From Streptococcus sp. M334 (GTDB lineage Bacteria > Bacillota > Bacilli > Lactobacillales > Streptococcaceae), in contig NZ_GL732486.1 in NCBI RefSeq assembly GCF_000187745.1, positions 98,251 to 162,250 of the forward strand: a DNA stretch of 64,000 bases. Reading direction: 5' to 3'. Both the position numbers and the translations under genes were made by a program. How positions within the stretch are numbered: the stretch's first letter is position 1; each line of letters starts with the position of its first letter. A model generated the notes under the pieces. The model had not been told where the DNA came from and did not search any database. It saw only the letters and a program-made list of their open reading frames with translations. Positions 9,863-18,446 of this stretch are shown here, piece after piece.

Positions 9863-11404
9863 ATGAGTATTTTAGAAGTTAAAAATCTGAGTCACGGTTT
9901 TGGTGACCGTGCAATTTTTGAAGATGTGTCCTTCCGTCTCCTCAAGGGAGAACATATCGGCCTGGTCGGTGCCAATGGTGAAGGGAAATCAACCTTTATG
10001 AGCATCGTGACTGGTAAAATGCTGCCAGATGAAGGGAAGGTTGAGTGGTCCAAATATGTGACTGCCGGTTACTTAGACCAACACTCTGTCCTTGCTGAAG
10101 GTCAATCTGTTCGAGATGTGCTCCGTACAGCCTTTGATGAGCTTTTCAAAGCAGAAGCTCGTATCAATGATCTCTATATGGAAATGGCTGAAGACGGAGC
10201 GGATGTTGATGCTCTCATGGAAGAAGTTGGCGAACTCCAAGACCGTTTGGAGAGTCGTGATTTCTATACCTTGGATGCCAAGATTGACGAAGTGGCGCGT
10301 GCTCTTGGTGTTATGGACTTTGGCATGGATACGGATGTAACTTCTTTGTCAGGGGGGCAAAGAACCAAGGTACTTTTGGCCAAACTCCTCCTTGAAAAGC
10401 CTGATATCTTACTTCTGGACGAGCCAACCAACTACTTGGATGCTGAGCATATTGACTGGCTCAAGCGCTATCTCCAAAACTATGAGAATGCCTTTGTCCT
10501 CATTTCACACGATATTCCATTCCTAAATGATGTTATTAATATTGTCTATCATGTGGAAAATCAACAGCTGACGCGTTACTCTGGTGACTACTACCAGTTC
10601 CAAGAAGTCTATGCTATGAAGAAATCTCAGTTGGAGGCTGCTTACGAACGTCAGCAAAAAGAAATTGCGGACCTCAAGGACTTCGTGGCTCGAAACAAAG
10701 CGCGTGTTGCAACACGAAATATGGCCATGTCTCGTCAAAAGAAATTGGATAAGATGGACATCATTGAACTCCAAAGTGAGAAACCAAAACTATCCTTTGA
10801 TTTCAAATCAGCTCGTACGCCAGGGCGCTTTATCTTCCAAGCCAAGGATTTGCAGATTGGTTACGACCGTCCTCTGACTAAGCCTTTAAATCTTACCTTT
10901 GAACGCAATCAAAAGGTCGCTATTATCGGAGCAAATGGTATTGGGAAAACAACTCTCTTGAAGTCTCTCTTGGGTATTATTCCGCCAATCGCTGGGGAAG
11001 TGGAACGCGGTGATTACCTAGAACTTGGATACTTTGAACAGGAAGTAGAAGGAGGCAATCGCCAAACCCCACTTGAAGCTGTCTGGAATGCCTTTCCTGC
11101 CCTTAATCAAGCAGAAGTTCGTGCAGCCCTTGCTCGTTGTGGTTTGACAACCAAACATATTGAAAGCCAAATTCAGGTCTTGTCAGGTGGGGAGCAAGCC
11201 AAGGTACGCTTCTGTCTCTTGATGAATCGGGAAAACAATGTGTTAGTGTTGGACGAGCCAACCAACCACTTGGATGTGGATGCCAAGGATGAACTCAAAC
11301 GCGCTCTTAAAGAATACAAGGGATCGATTCTTATGGTCTGCCACGAACCAGACTTTTATGAAGGTTGGATGGACCAAATCTGGGATTTTAATAATTTAAC
11401 TTAA
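9863..11404 (+). CDS. ABC-F family ATPase (ribosome-associated type)
   Basis: A 513-residue soluble protein with two ABC modules and no membrane domain. Walker A motifs are GANGEGKST (near 37) and GANGIGKTT (near 353). Signatures are LSGGQ and LSGGE, and the Walker B segments LLLDEPTNYLD and LVLDEPTNHLD carry the EPTN consensus of the class. The linker of about 80 residues between modules is rich in Lys, Arg and Gln (RQQKEIADLKDFVARNKARV), as in ABC-F translation factors that sit in the ribosomal E site. It belongs to the YbiT/YkpA-like housekeeping group rather than to an obvious antibiotic resistance type; that is a judgement from length and motif context. Last gene of the rlmN unit. Confidence 0.88.
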   Translation: MSILEVKNLSHGFGDRAIFEDVSFRLLKGEHIGLVGANGEGKSTFMSIVTGKMLPDEGKVEWSKYVTAGYLDQHSVLAEGQSVRDVLRTAFDELFKAEARINDLYMEMAEDGADVDALMEEVGELQDRLESRDFYTLDAKIDEVARALGVMDFGMDTDVTSLSGGQRTKVLLAKLLLEKPDILLLDEPTNYLDAEHIDWLKRYLQNYENAFVLISHDIPFLNDVINIVYHVENQQLTRYSGDYYQFQEVYAMKKSQLEAAYERQQKEIADLKDFVARNKARVATRNMAMSRQKKLDKMDIIELQSEKPKLSFDFKSARTPGRFIFQAKDLQIGYDRPLTKPLNLTFERNQKVAIIGANGIGKTTLLKSLLGIIPPIAGEVERGDYLELGYFEQEVEGGNRQTPLEAVWNAFPALNQAEVRAALARCGLTTKHIESQIQVLSGGEQAKVRFCLLMNRENNVLVLDEPTNHLDVDAKDELKRALKEYKGSILMVCHEPDFYEGWMDQIWDFNNLT

Positions 11405-11420
11405 GAATGAGAGTAAAAGA

Positions 11421-11456
11421 AATACAGTACCGAATGTGGATACTGTATTTTTTGGG
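11421..11456. terminator. Terminator between convergent ABC-F and slrA genes
   Basis: The stem AATACAGTA / TACTGTATT with an 11-nt loop is followed by six T on the plus strand. It may also serve slrA from the other side. Confidence 0.8.
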
Positions 11457-11459
11457 TTT

Positions 11460-12263
11460 TTAAGATTTAAAATTGTAATCTTTCACCACTTCGATGCTAT
11501 CGATTGTGATAGCAGTAGTTGGCTTGTCTTTTTCATCTTTTTCGGCTTTGGCAATCTTATCCACAACATCCATACCGTCAATCACTTGGCCAAAGACTGG
11601 GTGTTTACCATCTAGACTAGGATTTCCACCATCTTTGTAGGCTTCGATGATTTTCTTTGGATACTTGCTTGTAGGGAGTTTAGTAGAGGTATCTGTAGAG
11701 TTTTGGTTGATGAAGAATTGGCTACCGTTGGTGTTTGGTTGACCAGTATTAGCCATCGCAAGAGCCCCACGGATGTTATAGAGATAAGGAGTAATCTCGT
11801 TTTTGAAACCAGTTCCCTTGTCTTTAGTCTTATCCTTGTCATGCCAGATGGACTGACCACCTGTACCGTCCCCTTTTGGATCTCCAGTTTGAACCATGAA
11901 GCCATCGATGACACGGTGGAAGGTAATGCCGTTATAGTAGCCTTCTTTGGCGTGAGTGAGGAAGTTTTCAACCGCTAAAGGAGCGAGTTTAGGGAAGAGC
12001 TTAATGCGAATATCACCTTGACTTGTGTGTAGAATCACTTCAGCCTCGTCTTCAGCAACTTCTTTAGATAGTTGTGGGAAATTGGCGTTTTCGTTTGTCA
12101 AAGCATCATTTAACTCCTTGGCAGATTGGGCTGCTGCTTTGGAACTTTCTTCAGCAGCAAGACTGGAATCAACATAGTCATCACCACGCAGACTGCGTTG
12201 GATGCTGTTACATCCAGCTAGGGTTACAGTTGATAGTAGAAGAAGGGTTGCTAGTTTTTTCAT
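11460..12263 (-). CDS. slrA: Cyclophilin-type peptidyl-prolyl isomerase lipoprotein
   Basis: A 267-residue surface lipoprotein. It has a signal peptide with lipobox LAGC (lipidated Cys18), a Ser/Ala/Glu-rich spacer of about 50 residues, and a cyclophilin domain from about residue 75 ([52 protein letters not shown]). It catalyses proline cis-trans isomerisation of secreted proteins. In pneumococcus the orthologue at this locus, after the rlmN/ABC-F genes, is SlrA, implicated in colonisation. Convergent with the ABC-F gene. AGGAAAAG precedes the ATG on the minus strand. Confidence 0.9.
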   Translation of the reverse strand: MKKLATLLLLSTVTLAGCNSIQRSLRGDDYVDSSLAAEESSKAAAQSAKELNDALTNENANFPQLSKEVAEDEAEVILHTSQGDIRIKLFPKLAPLAVENFLTHAKEGYYNGITFHRVIDGFMVQTGDPKGDGTGGQSIWHDKDKTKDKGTGFKNEITPYLYNIRGALAMANTGQPNTNGSQFFINQNSTDTSTKLPTSKYPKKIIEAYKDGGNPSLDGKHPVFGQVIDGMDVVDKIAKAEKDEKDKPTTAITIDSIEVVKDYNFKS

Positions 12264-12412
12264 TCTTTTCCTCTCAAAAATTCATTTCTACCATTGTACC
12301 CTAAAAGGAAGTGGATTTCAAATATTAGTGACAAGACAGTTTAAGAGGAAGCCAACCAGAAAGTCGCTTGTTTAGGGGTATCAATACCATAAGTGTACTC
12401 GAAGTATTTAGG

Positions 12413-12463
12413 AAACCAGGTCTTAAGAAAGCTCGTAAAGCATCACAATTCTCAAAACGTTAA
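12413..12463 (+). other. Attachment-site copy (attL-like): 3' end of rpsI
   Basis: The sequence encodes KPGLKKARKASQFSKR followed by TAA, which is the C-terminus of ribosomal protein S9, but no rpsI gene precedes it. The stretch 12414-12450 is repeated at 19142-19178 in the same orientation with 36 of 37 matches. The 3' end of rpsI is a known target of tyrosine-integrase elements in streptococci, so I read this as one att copy of an integrated element. Confidence 0.75.
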
Positions 12464-12487
12464 TCAATACGATTATATCAACGTTTC

Positions 12488-12523
12488 AAAGCACTCAAAA
12501 GTTTACCTTATGGGTGCTTTTTT
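12488..12523 (+). terminator. Hairpin with T tract beside the att copy
   Basis: The stem AAAGCAC / GTGCTTT spans an 19-nt loop and is followed by a T run. What it would terminate is unclear, since no plus-strand gene enters it. Confidence 0.45.
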
Positions 12524-12573
12524 CGTGTTTTTTTAAAAAGTTTACCTCAAAGTTCACCTTATTTTTACCTTAT
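12502..12573 (+). repeat. Arm-type repeats for the integrase
   Basis: Four copies of a 10-mer close to TTTACCTTAT lie at 12502-12511, 12541-12550 (TTTACCTCAA), 12553-12562 (TTCACCTTAT) and 12564-12573, directly between the att core and the integrase gene end. This is where tyrosine integrases of the Tn916/phage type bind with their N-terminal domain. An inverted near-copy (TTTACCTAT, minus strand, 18934-18942) sits near the other end of the element. Confidence 0.6.
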
Positions 12574-12958
12574 TGTTTTAGAGACTTTAAAGCAAATTCA
12601 CCAACTGCCATAGGAACTACATTAGAGGTGTTGACATAAATTTGAGTTGTGCCTGTATCGCTATGCGTTAGTGCTTCAGAAATGGCTTCTAAGCTCATTC
12701 CTGCTTGTTTAGCAAGTGTTGCTCCTGTATGTCGTAATTTATGAGGTGTAGCATGTGTTAGTTCTGGATGACGTGAGGTAGTCAGAGTGTAGTGGACCGT
12801 TAACATTGCTCTTCATATCGATATAAGTAAAGACATACTGTTCATCAGATTGGATAATTCCAAATTTTGCTAGTTCTCTTTTTTGTTGCTTTTCCCATGA
12901 CTGAAGTAAATCAGTTAGTTCAACAGGAATTCGGGAAATTGTTTTTATTTCCTTAGGT
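12570..12958 (-). pseudogene. Tyrosine integrase of the integrated element, C-terminal part, frameshifted
   Basis: The open C-terminal part (12570-12806) contains three catalytic residues of the family: HKLRHTG (His and Arg), ALTHSDTGTTQIYVN (second His and the nucleophilic Tyr). Upstream on the minus strand, from about 12958 to 12780, another frame continues the same protein (IPVELTDLLQSWEKQQKREL, then FGIIQSDEQYVFTYIDM), so a frameshift near 12780 splits it. The N-terminal half, with the arm-binding domain, is missing: the reading ends where the IS1381-like element is inserted. The integrase lies beside the att copy and arm-type repeats, the normal position. It cannot be functional as seen. 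Confidence 0.85.
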
Positions 12959-12970
12959 TGGTATTAGTAA

Positions 12971-13830
12971 TAGACTTCCTGCGAAACAAAAATATGATAC
13001 AATAAAACTATGAATTATGAATCAAGTAAAGTATTAAGTGATGCACGATTTAAGCGCCTTGTTGGTGTTCAGCGCACTACTTTTGAAGAGATGTTAGCTG
13101 TGTTAAAAACAGCTTATCAACGTAAACACGCGAAAGGTGGACGAACCCCTAAGTTAAGCCTAGATGACCTCCTCATGGCTACTCTTCAATATATGCGAGA
13201 ATACCGCACTTATGAACAAATTGCGGCTGATTTTGGTATTCACGAAAGCAACTTAATCCGTCAGAGTCAATGGGTTGAAGCAACTCTTATTCAAAATGGT
13301 TTTACGATTTCAAAAACTCATCTTAGTGCTGAGGATACGGTGATTGTGGATGCAACAGAGGTAAAAATCAATCGTCCTAAAAAAATCAACTAGCCAATTA
13401 TTCTGGTAAAAAGAAATGTCATGCTATGAAGGCTCAGCGATTGTCACAAGCCAAGGGAGAATTGTTTCTTTGGATATTGCAGTGAACTATTGCCACGATA
13501 TGAAGTTGTTCAAAATGAGTCGCAGAAACATCGGACAAGCTGGTAAAATCTTAGCAGACAGTGGTTATCAAGGGATCATGAAGATGTATTCACAAACGCA
13601 AACTCCGAGGAAATCAAGTAAACTTAAGCCACTAACTCTTAAAGATAAATCCTATAATCATGTGCTATCTAAAGAGAGAATCAAGGTTGAGAATATTTTT
13701 GCCAAAGTAAAAACGTTTAAAATGTTTTCAACAAGCTATCGAAATCGACGTAAACGCTTTGGATTACGAATGAATTTGATTGCTGGAATTATCAATCGTG
13801 AACTAGGATTTTAGTTTCGCAGGAAGTCTA
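12971..13830 (+). mobile_element. IS1381-like insertion sequence (IS5 family)
   Basis: An element of 860 bp bounded by perfect 17-bp inverted repeats starting TAGACTTCCTGCG (12971-12987 and 13814-13830). It carries one transposase split into two frames. Size, termini and protein match the IS1381 group common in pneumococcus. I cannot define a target duplication with confidence; the flanks GTAA and ATAA are suggestive at most. It interrupts the element integrase on the left and a 5'-truncated ORF on the right. Confidence 0.88.
13010..13814 (+). pseudogene. IS1381-like transposase, two frameshifts
   Basis: The first frame (13010-13393) holds the N-terminal helix-turn-helix region and the first catalytic Asp (IVDATEVKINRPK). 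Reading leaves this frame at a run of seven A (13379-13385). A -1 slip there gives the expected KNQLANYSGKKKCHAMKA, so this first break could be the programmed frameshift used by IS427-type members of IS5. A second break at about 13432 (CTCAGCG, apparently one G lost) is unlikely to be programmed. The last frame (13416-13814) carries the second Asp (LADSGYQG) and the Glu (KERIKVENIFAKVKTFK). Because of the second break I treat the gene as inactive. Confidence 0.8.
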
Positions 13831-14154
13831 ATAAAAGCCATTAATTATATATCAAATACAATCTATACTACTTATCAGTTAGTAAAAGATTTAAAAGATT
13901 TGACTAGTGAAACGATTGCTAGCGAGGTTCAGGATATGAGTGAAGAGCTACTCAAAAGAGATATTGCAATTGATAGTAGCCTAGTTCATTATGATGACGG
14001 TCTTCTTTTGGGAAGTTTAATCAATATTGAGGATAGCCAAGGAACACGACGAGTGTTATCTAATTTATCATATGAACTAACGCTTATGCATTTTTCACAG
14101 TTTCATCAAGGTTATGAGGTAGTTGGTATTTTACAATCTTTGCGACAAAAGTAA
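13831..14154 (+). pseudogene. 3' remnant of an unknown gene, cut by the IS element
   Basis: An open frame runs straight out of the right IS terminus (INYISNTIYTTYQLVKDL) to a stop at 14154. The first plausible start inside is a TTG at 13900 without a good ribosome binding site. The product is acidic and soluble (SSLVHYDDGLLLGSLINI, RRVLSNLSYELTLMHFSQF). I do not recognise the family. Position inside the element and truncation suggest an element gene whose 5' end was lost when the IS inserted or when flanking DNA was deleted. Confidence 0.5.
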
Positions 14155-14214
14155 TTGAGTTATTTATTAAGCAAATTATGATGATTGGAGTAATTGTGCT
14201 GAGAAATAATATAA

Positions 14215-14243
14215 AACGCAATCAACTTTTAAATTGATTGCGT
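14215..14243. terminator. Terminator of the AvrD-like operon, bidirectional
   Basis: A perfect stem ACGCAATCAA / TTGATTGCGT with an 8-nt loop sits 11 bases beyond the exporter stop codon, with T-rich sequence on both outer sides. Confidence 0.85.
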
Positions 14244-14254
14244 TCTGTTTAGTT

Positions 14255-15625
14255 TTATTCTTTTCCATAAAGGTAACGACTAGCAATTAACCAAGTAGCA
14301 ATATACATTATCACGTTAACCAAAAATGCGATAACGATGACTATATTCCAATCATGGGATAAATTAGTAGTTACAATCCCCATAATTGTTGTACCAAAAA
14401 GTCCACCAATCTGTTTGTTAGCGTTTAGAGTTGCACCAGCAATTCCAGATAATTCTTGACCAGCAGCTTCCATAAGAATGGTTGTAGTTGCTGGAGTTAA
14501 CACTCCGATACCTAGACTCATTAAAGAAAATAAAGGAATTAGGATGTATAGTTGAATTTCATGAAAAAGAACTCCAATTCCAAAAATTCCTGCTGCTCCT
14601 ACAATGGCAAAAATAATTGAGACAGTAGCTAGGCTTCCCACGGAAAATCGTTTTACAGCACGTGCGTAAAATAAATTACCAATAATTAAGACAATCATTC
14701 CTGGTAGAATGAGGAGTCCAGAAACCATTGAGGAAAGGTTTAAATAAGTTTGAAAATAGAGTCCTAGCACCAAAACAATGCCATATAGTGAAATGTTAAC
14801 TACTAAACCTAATAGATTAGAGACAATAAACTTAGCATTTTTTAATAGTTGGTGGGGAACAATAGGTGCTTTACTTTTTTTATCGTGGACTACTAAACCA
14901 ATAGCAAATAATATAAATAGGAGAAGAAACAATAAAAGATTTGAGTTACTATAACCATATTGATTCCCTTCAACAAGGTAAATAACTAGACTTCCGATAG
15001 TTGTAACCAGAAATATATTACTAAAGATGTCAATTCTGGTCTTTAGATTGGCAATATTATTTTTCACGAGAAGTAATATTGAAATTACTGTCAAAATTCC
15101 AAATGGAATATTGACCAAGAAAATACCCCTCCATCCGAAGTAGTTAATTATTAGTCCACCAATAAAAGAACCAGTACCGGTTGCAACAGAAATAATTGCT
15201 GTCCAGATTCCTAACATACGTGCTCTTTTAGTAGAATCGGGGTATGAAATGAATAAAAGTGCTAATGAACTTGGCATAAACAAAGAAGCACCGAAACCTT
15301 GAATGAATCTAAGTATAATTAATGTTTCAATATTTGGTGAAAAAGAGCACCCAAACGAGGATAGTGTAAAAATTGTCATTCCAATTAATAAAATTCGTTT
15401 AGCACCATATTTTGTTGTTAGATTTCCTGAAAGTAGGAGTAAAGACCCTAAAGCTAGTGTATAGGCGTTAATAATCCAAATGGATTGCTCTAATGAGACT
15501 CTCATAGCTGTTTCAATATGGGGAACAGCAAGAACCACTCCGGTTGTATCTAGGACCGCCATAATGTATCCTAGTGAAAGAATAAAAAGTAGATAAGCTG
15601 GCGCTTTTGTATTTGTTTTTTTCAT
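14255..15625 (-). CDS. DHA2-type MFS drug:proton antiporter
   Basis: A 456-residue major-facilitator exporter of the EmrB/QacA class with about 14 hydrophobic segments. It shows the DHA2 hallmarks: a first helix with AVLDTTGVVLAVP, QSIWIINAYTLALG in the second, and the motif A-like loop GNLTTKYGAKRILLIG. The motif C region RFIQGFGASLFMPSSLALL follows. It should export an organic compound by proton exchange. It starts with the ATG at 15625 (GGAGG eight bases upstream), overlapping the oxidoreductase stop by one base, so the two are translationally coupled. As the last gene of a putative biosynthetic operon its likely cargo is the operon product, but this is inference. Confidence 0.88.
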   Translation of the reverse strand: MKKTNTKAPAYLLFILSLGYIMAVLDTTGVVLAVPHIETAMRVSLEQSIWIINAYTLALGSLLLLSGNLTTKYGAKRILLIGMTIFTLSSFGCSFSPNIETLIILRFIQGFGASLFMPSSLALLFISYPDSTKRARMLGIWTAIISVATGTGSFIGGLIINYFGWRGIFLVNIPFGILTVISILLLVKNNIANLKTRIDIFSNIFLVTTIGSLVIYLVEGNQYGYSNSNLLLFLLLFILFAIGLVVHDKKSKAPIVPHQLLKNAKFIVSNLLGLVVNISLYGIVLVLGLYFQTYLNLSSMVSGLLILPGMIVLIIGNLFYARAVKRFSVGSLATVSIIFAIVGAAGIFGIGVLFHEIQLYILIPLFSLMSLGIGVLTPATTTILMEAAGQELSGIAGATLNANKQIGGLFGTTIMGIVTTNLSHDWNIVIVIAFLVNVIMYIATWLIASRYLYGKE

Positions 15626-16722
15626 CAATCTTCCTCCGTTATTTCATCAAACCAATTTTCATTTATCAATAGAGGACGACCAAAAGCAAGTAAATCAAAC
15701 CCTCCTTCTTTAAAATCAGAAACTAAATTATTCGAGTAAAAAATTTGTGCCTTTTTCCTTTGTAAATGAAGATATGACATTTTAGGTTGTGATGTTATTT
15801 CTGTAATAAGTGTTGGAATATCTTTGTATAGAATTTCAGGTGAACCTATGCCTCCAGTTGTTATTGTAGGCTTATTTGCAATTTTTTTCACCCAGTATGA
15901 TAAATTGCCTGATTTTCCAGTGACAGCAGAATCTGTATAGTTTATTTCAGAGCAGTCAAAGATATCAACACCTGCATTTGAAATTGGTATTATGATTTGT
16001 TTTAATTCCTCTAAAGTTTTTGCTAATTTTGCAGTAGGATCATAACTTTTAAAATTTGATAGGCGAATGAAAATCGGAAAATTGTCCCCAACAACTTTTC
16101 TACATTCCTTAATAACTCTTTCTGCAAAGTAAGTTCTATTTTTAAAACCAAACTCATCAGTTCTCTGGTTGGTATCTGCTGTTAAAAAATCATGAATTAA
16201 ACTACCGTGTGCAGCATGAATATCAACTCCATCAAAACCAGATATTTGAGCTTTTCTGGCGGCTTCAGCAAATTTTTGGACAATAAGGTTAATTTCTTCA
16301 ACTGATAAAGGTGACCCCACTTTCTTTTTTCCAATGTATCCAGATGGAGTAGAGACCTTAAGAGATAAATCAGTTTTTGAAAATGCTCTTGAACTCCCAC
16401 TATGCCAAAGCTCAGCAATAGCCTTACTTTTTTCTTGGTGAATTGCCTTGGTTACTTGTTTCCATACCTCAATATCACGACTGGTTGAAATATTTGGTAT
16501 ATTTTCATTGTTAGTAGCAGTTTCATGCTCAATATTTATAGCGCCTATAATAAATAGCCCTACATTTTTTGCTCTTCGCTTATAGAACTCGGCAATTTCT
16601 GGTTTGGGAACACCACTTTCTACAAATCCTGTTGGAACTGGATTCATTACAATCCGATTTCTTAAAGATAGTTGGGATGTCTCAAACTTGGAAAAGAGGA
16701 TATTTCTCAAATCTTTATCCAT
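15625..16722 (-). CDS. Old-yellow-enzyme family NAD(P)H:flavin oxidoreductase
   Basis: A 365-residue FMN-dependent ene-reductase with a TIM-barrel fold. Visible family positions are RIVMNPVPTGF at the start of the barrel, AELWHSGSSR, the substrate-anchoring pair in HAAHGSLIHDFL, the FMN-phosphate loop TTGGIG and FGRPLLIN near the C-terminus. Such enzymes reduce activated carbon-carbon double bonds, for example in alpha,beta-unsaturated lactones. The start ATG at 16722 lies one base after the stop of the upstream kinase-like gene. In this operon it could reduce a butenolide-type intermediate, but no substrate can be deduced from sequence. Confidence 0.88.
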   Translation of the reverse strand: MDKDLRNILFSKFETSQLSLRNRIVMNPVPTGFVESGVPKPEIAEFYKRRAKNVGLFIIGAINIEHETATNNENIPNISTSRDIEVWKQVTKAIHQEKSKAIAELWHSGSSRAFSKTDLSLKVSTPSGYIGKKKVGSPLSVEEINLIVQKFAEAARKAQISGFDGVDIHAAHGSLIHDFLTADTNQRTDEFGFKNRTYFAERVIKECRKVVGDNFPIFIRLSNFKSYDPTAKLAKTLEELKQIIIPISNAGVDIFDCSEINYTDSAVTGKSGNLSYWVKKIANKPTITTGGIGSPEILYKDIPTLITEITSQPKMSYLHLQRKKAQIFYSNNLVSDFKEGGFDLLAFGRPLLINENWFDEITEED

Positions 16723-16723
16723 A

Positions 16724-17404
16724 TTATTTACCCTCCTGAACGATATTATAGTTTTGCGCTTCCTTTTTTGCTAAAGAAACTGCTTGTTCAATACTTATTA
16801 CAGGTTTTAGTTGATAAATTTCTGAAATCTTCTGGAGTCTTTCCTCGATAGTACCGCCCACGATATGGTAAGGAATTTTTAATTCATCCAGTGTTATTAA
16901 TAGCAAATCGTTTGAGCGTTTTCTAAATAATTCTGACACAGGACGATGGCCATCTGGAGCTAAAGGAAATTCAATAGGCAAATGTACAAATGATTCATAA
17001 GTTTCTTTAGCATAGTCTTTTGCAACAGACCCAAAATTTTTCATAACTTCTCTAAGATATTTGAGGTCATCAGTTAAAATAATATTTCCTTTATCTGTCT
17101 CTTGGTTGGGATTCATTCCTAATTCGGTTCTCACCATACCGTATACCCATTCATGTAAAGAGGAGCCATCAGAAACAAAAGAGTCAAGATGAGACTCCCT
17201 AACTGCTCGCTCCATTAGACGACGAATTCCTAATTGAACCAGCTCAGGACCAGTGGCGTCTTCTAATCTTTTTCCGGGTAAAGCTATGGGAAGAATCTCT
17301 CTCATAGTTTTTGCGTGTGTACGTGGTAAACCAGTATAAAAAGCTAGTGCTAAAGTTGTTGTCGTTTTTCCTGTCGAATAAGTTCCTGAAATTGCTATTT
17401 TCAT
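16724..17404 (-). CDS. P-loop NTPase/kinase-like protein (AAA_28, NadR-kinase-like)
   Basis: A 226-residue soluble protein with a clear Walker A, GTYSTGKTT (7-15), at the very N-terminus. A later segment, FVSDGSSLHEWVYGM, sits where the DxxS/Walker-B-like motif of NadR-kinase/Ttd14-type P-loop proteins is found, and a C-terminal LLITLDELKIPYHIVGG stretch follows. It probably binds a nucleotide and phosphorylates a small molecule or nucleoside. It sits 22 bases downstream of the AvrD-like gene and one base before the oxidoreductase gene, so it is part of the same operon. AAAGAGG precedes the ATG. Substrate unknown. Confidence 0.75.
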   Translation of the reverse strand: MKIAISGTYSTGKTTTTLALAFYTGLPRTHAKTMREILPIALPGKRLEDATGPELVQLGIRRLMERAVRESHLDSFVSDGSSLHEWVYGMVRTELGMNPNQETDKGNIILTDDLKYLREVMKNFGSVAKDYAKETYESFVHLPIEFPLAPDGHRPVSELFRKRSNDLLLITLDELKIPYHIVGGTIEERLQKISEIYQLKPVISIEQAVSLAKKEAQNYNIVQEGK

Positions 17405-17426
17405 ATTAGTCCTCTTTCTATTTATC

Positions 17427-18344
17427 TTATAGCTCTTGAGCCACGGAATATATCAATGTTGACTCTCCAAGTTTTGAAATCATATCACTAACTCGAACAT
17501 TCTTTCCTTTTAAAGGTACTATTTTAGTTTTTAGAACTTGAACTTTAATGTTGCCTTCACTTAACTGTGAATCGTTTGAAAGGTTGCGTAGGATTTTAAT
17601 TTTACGCATTATCAATGTTTTCGAAAATTCTCTAGGGGTTCTGTCCAAATATGAATGTAACACTTCCGTAAGTTCAGCTGTTACAATTATATGGTCTAAG
17701 ATAGATGGTAATCTCTTTTTCAGGAGATGTGCTGATTCAATACCACTAAATTTATCTGAATAGGAAAAAGAAGTAGTAGCTGAAATAGAATTTAATTCTG
17801 TTTTCACCGAAATATCAGTTAGTTTGGTATCAACTGTTTTAAAGTTTGAAAAATAGTAATCTTCTCCAGAATTTATTTTAAGTTGTTTTGAGTCATCAAA
17901 TAAATCGACAACTAATTCAACCGAAAACGAAGCTATCCTTCCCTTGAAGGATAGCTTATCATCTGATGATAAGCTCAATTTTGCTGTAACATTTTTCAAA
18001 TCTTCTACAAGAGATTTTCCTGCTTTTACCGAGAAACTAGAAATTAGAGCATTATTGATTGTGTCCTCTTCTATGACTAATTCTTCTCTAAGAAAATCGC
18101 TGACTAGTTTCACAGCAAGTACAATAGAATCTAAAGAGCTAAAATGTGGTTTTATTGACTCAATATTTTTCTTAGTTGACCAACTCTTCGGATAGTTGAT
18201 TTCAAATACTGACTCAATTCCTTCAAAAGTAATATGTTTAACTTTCTGAAAATATTTTACTTGTGTATATCCATTACCAAAGTATCTTCCATCAGGACTG
18301 CCGAGAATATCTTCAATACGGTCAAACTTAGTTATAATGTCCAT
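17427..18344 (-). CDS. AvrD-like protein (putative small-molecule synthase)
   Basis: A soluble 305-residue protein that resembles AvrD of Pseudomonas syringae in length and in its N-terminal signature. It has RYFGNGYTQVKY (20-31), YPKSWSTKKN (51-60) and KPHFSSLDSIVLAVKL (65-80), where AvrD relatives have a GYKRV-like segment, a YPxxWSxK segment and PHLSTIDA. AvrD directs synthesis of syringolides, acyl-sugar butenolide elicitors, and belongs with AfsA-type condensing proteins of hotdog fold. I chose the ATG at 18344 (GGGAG eight bases upstream) over an in-frame TTG six codons earlier. It is the first gene of a four-gene operon with a kinase-like protein, ene-reductase and exporter, divergent from an HxlR regulator. 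The assignment is from memory of the family; a search is needed to settle it. Confidence 0.6.
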   Translation of the reverse strand: MDIITKFDRIEDILGSPDGRYFGNGYTQVKYFQKVKHITFEGIESVFEINYPKSWSTKKNIESIKPHFSSLDSIVLAVKLVSDFLREELVIEEDTINNALISSFSVKAGKSLVEDLKNVTAKLSLSSDDKLSFKGRIASFSVELVVDLFDDSKQLKINSGEDYYFSNFKTVDTKLTDISVKTELNSISATTSFSYSDKFSGIESAHLLKKRLPSILDHIIVTAELTEVLHSYLDRTPREFSKTLIMRKIKILRNLSNDSQLSEGNIKVQVLKTKIVPLKGKNVRVSDMISKLGESTLIYSVAQEL

Positions 18345-18417
18345 AGTAATTTCTCCCTTCAAGTGATATAATTAATTTATCATGTAATTATTTATAAAAC
18401 AAGAAGGGAAAAAAAGT

Positions 18418-18428
18418 ATAGTAACTAT
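18418..18428. promoter_or_regulatory. Dyad in the divergent promoter region, possible HxlR operator
   Basis: ATAGTAACTAT is symmetric around its central base and lies nine bases before the GGAGG of the regulator gene, in the 102-bp gap between the AvrD-like operon and its divergent HxlR-type regulator. The wider 13-mer GTATAGTAACTAT occurs again in front of bioY (27013-27025). Confidence 0.4.
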
Positions 18429-18446
18429 CAAAAAAGGAGGAAATGA

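Larger units (their letters stand above)
12264..12569. other. Junction of the degenerate integrated element (slrA side)
   Basis: No gene here. It holds the slrA promoter region, an rpsI-like attachment copy (12413-12463), a hairpin with T tract (12488-12523) and four arm-type repeats up to the integrase stop. Confidence 0.6.

Noticed and set aside
12074..12304. Plus-strand ORF opposite the slrA signal region
   Set aside because: Antisense shadow of slrA with no start signals or recognisable product.
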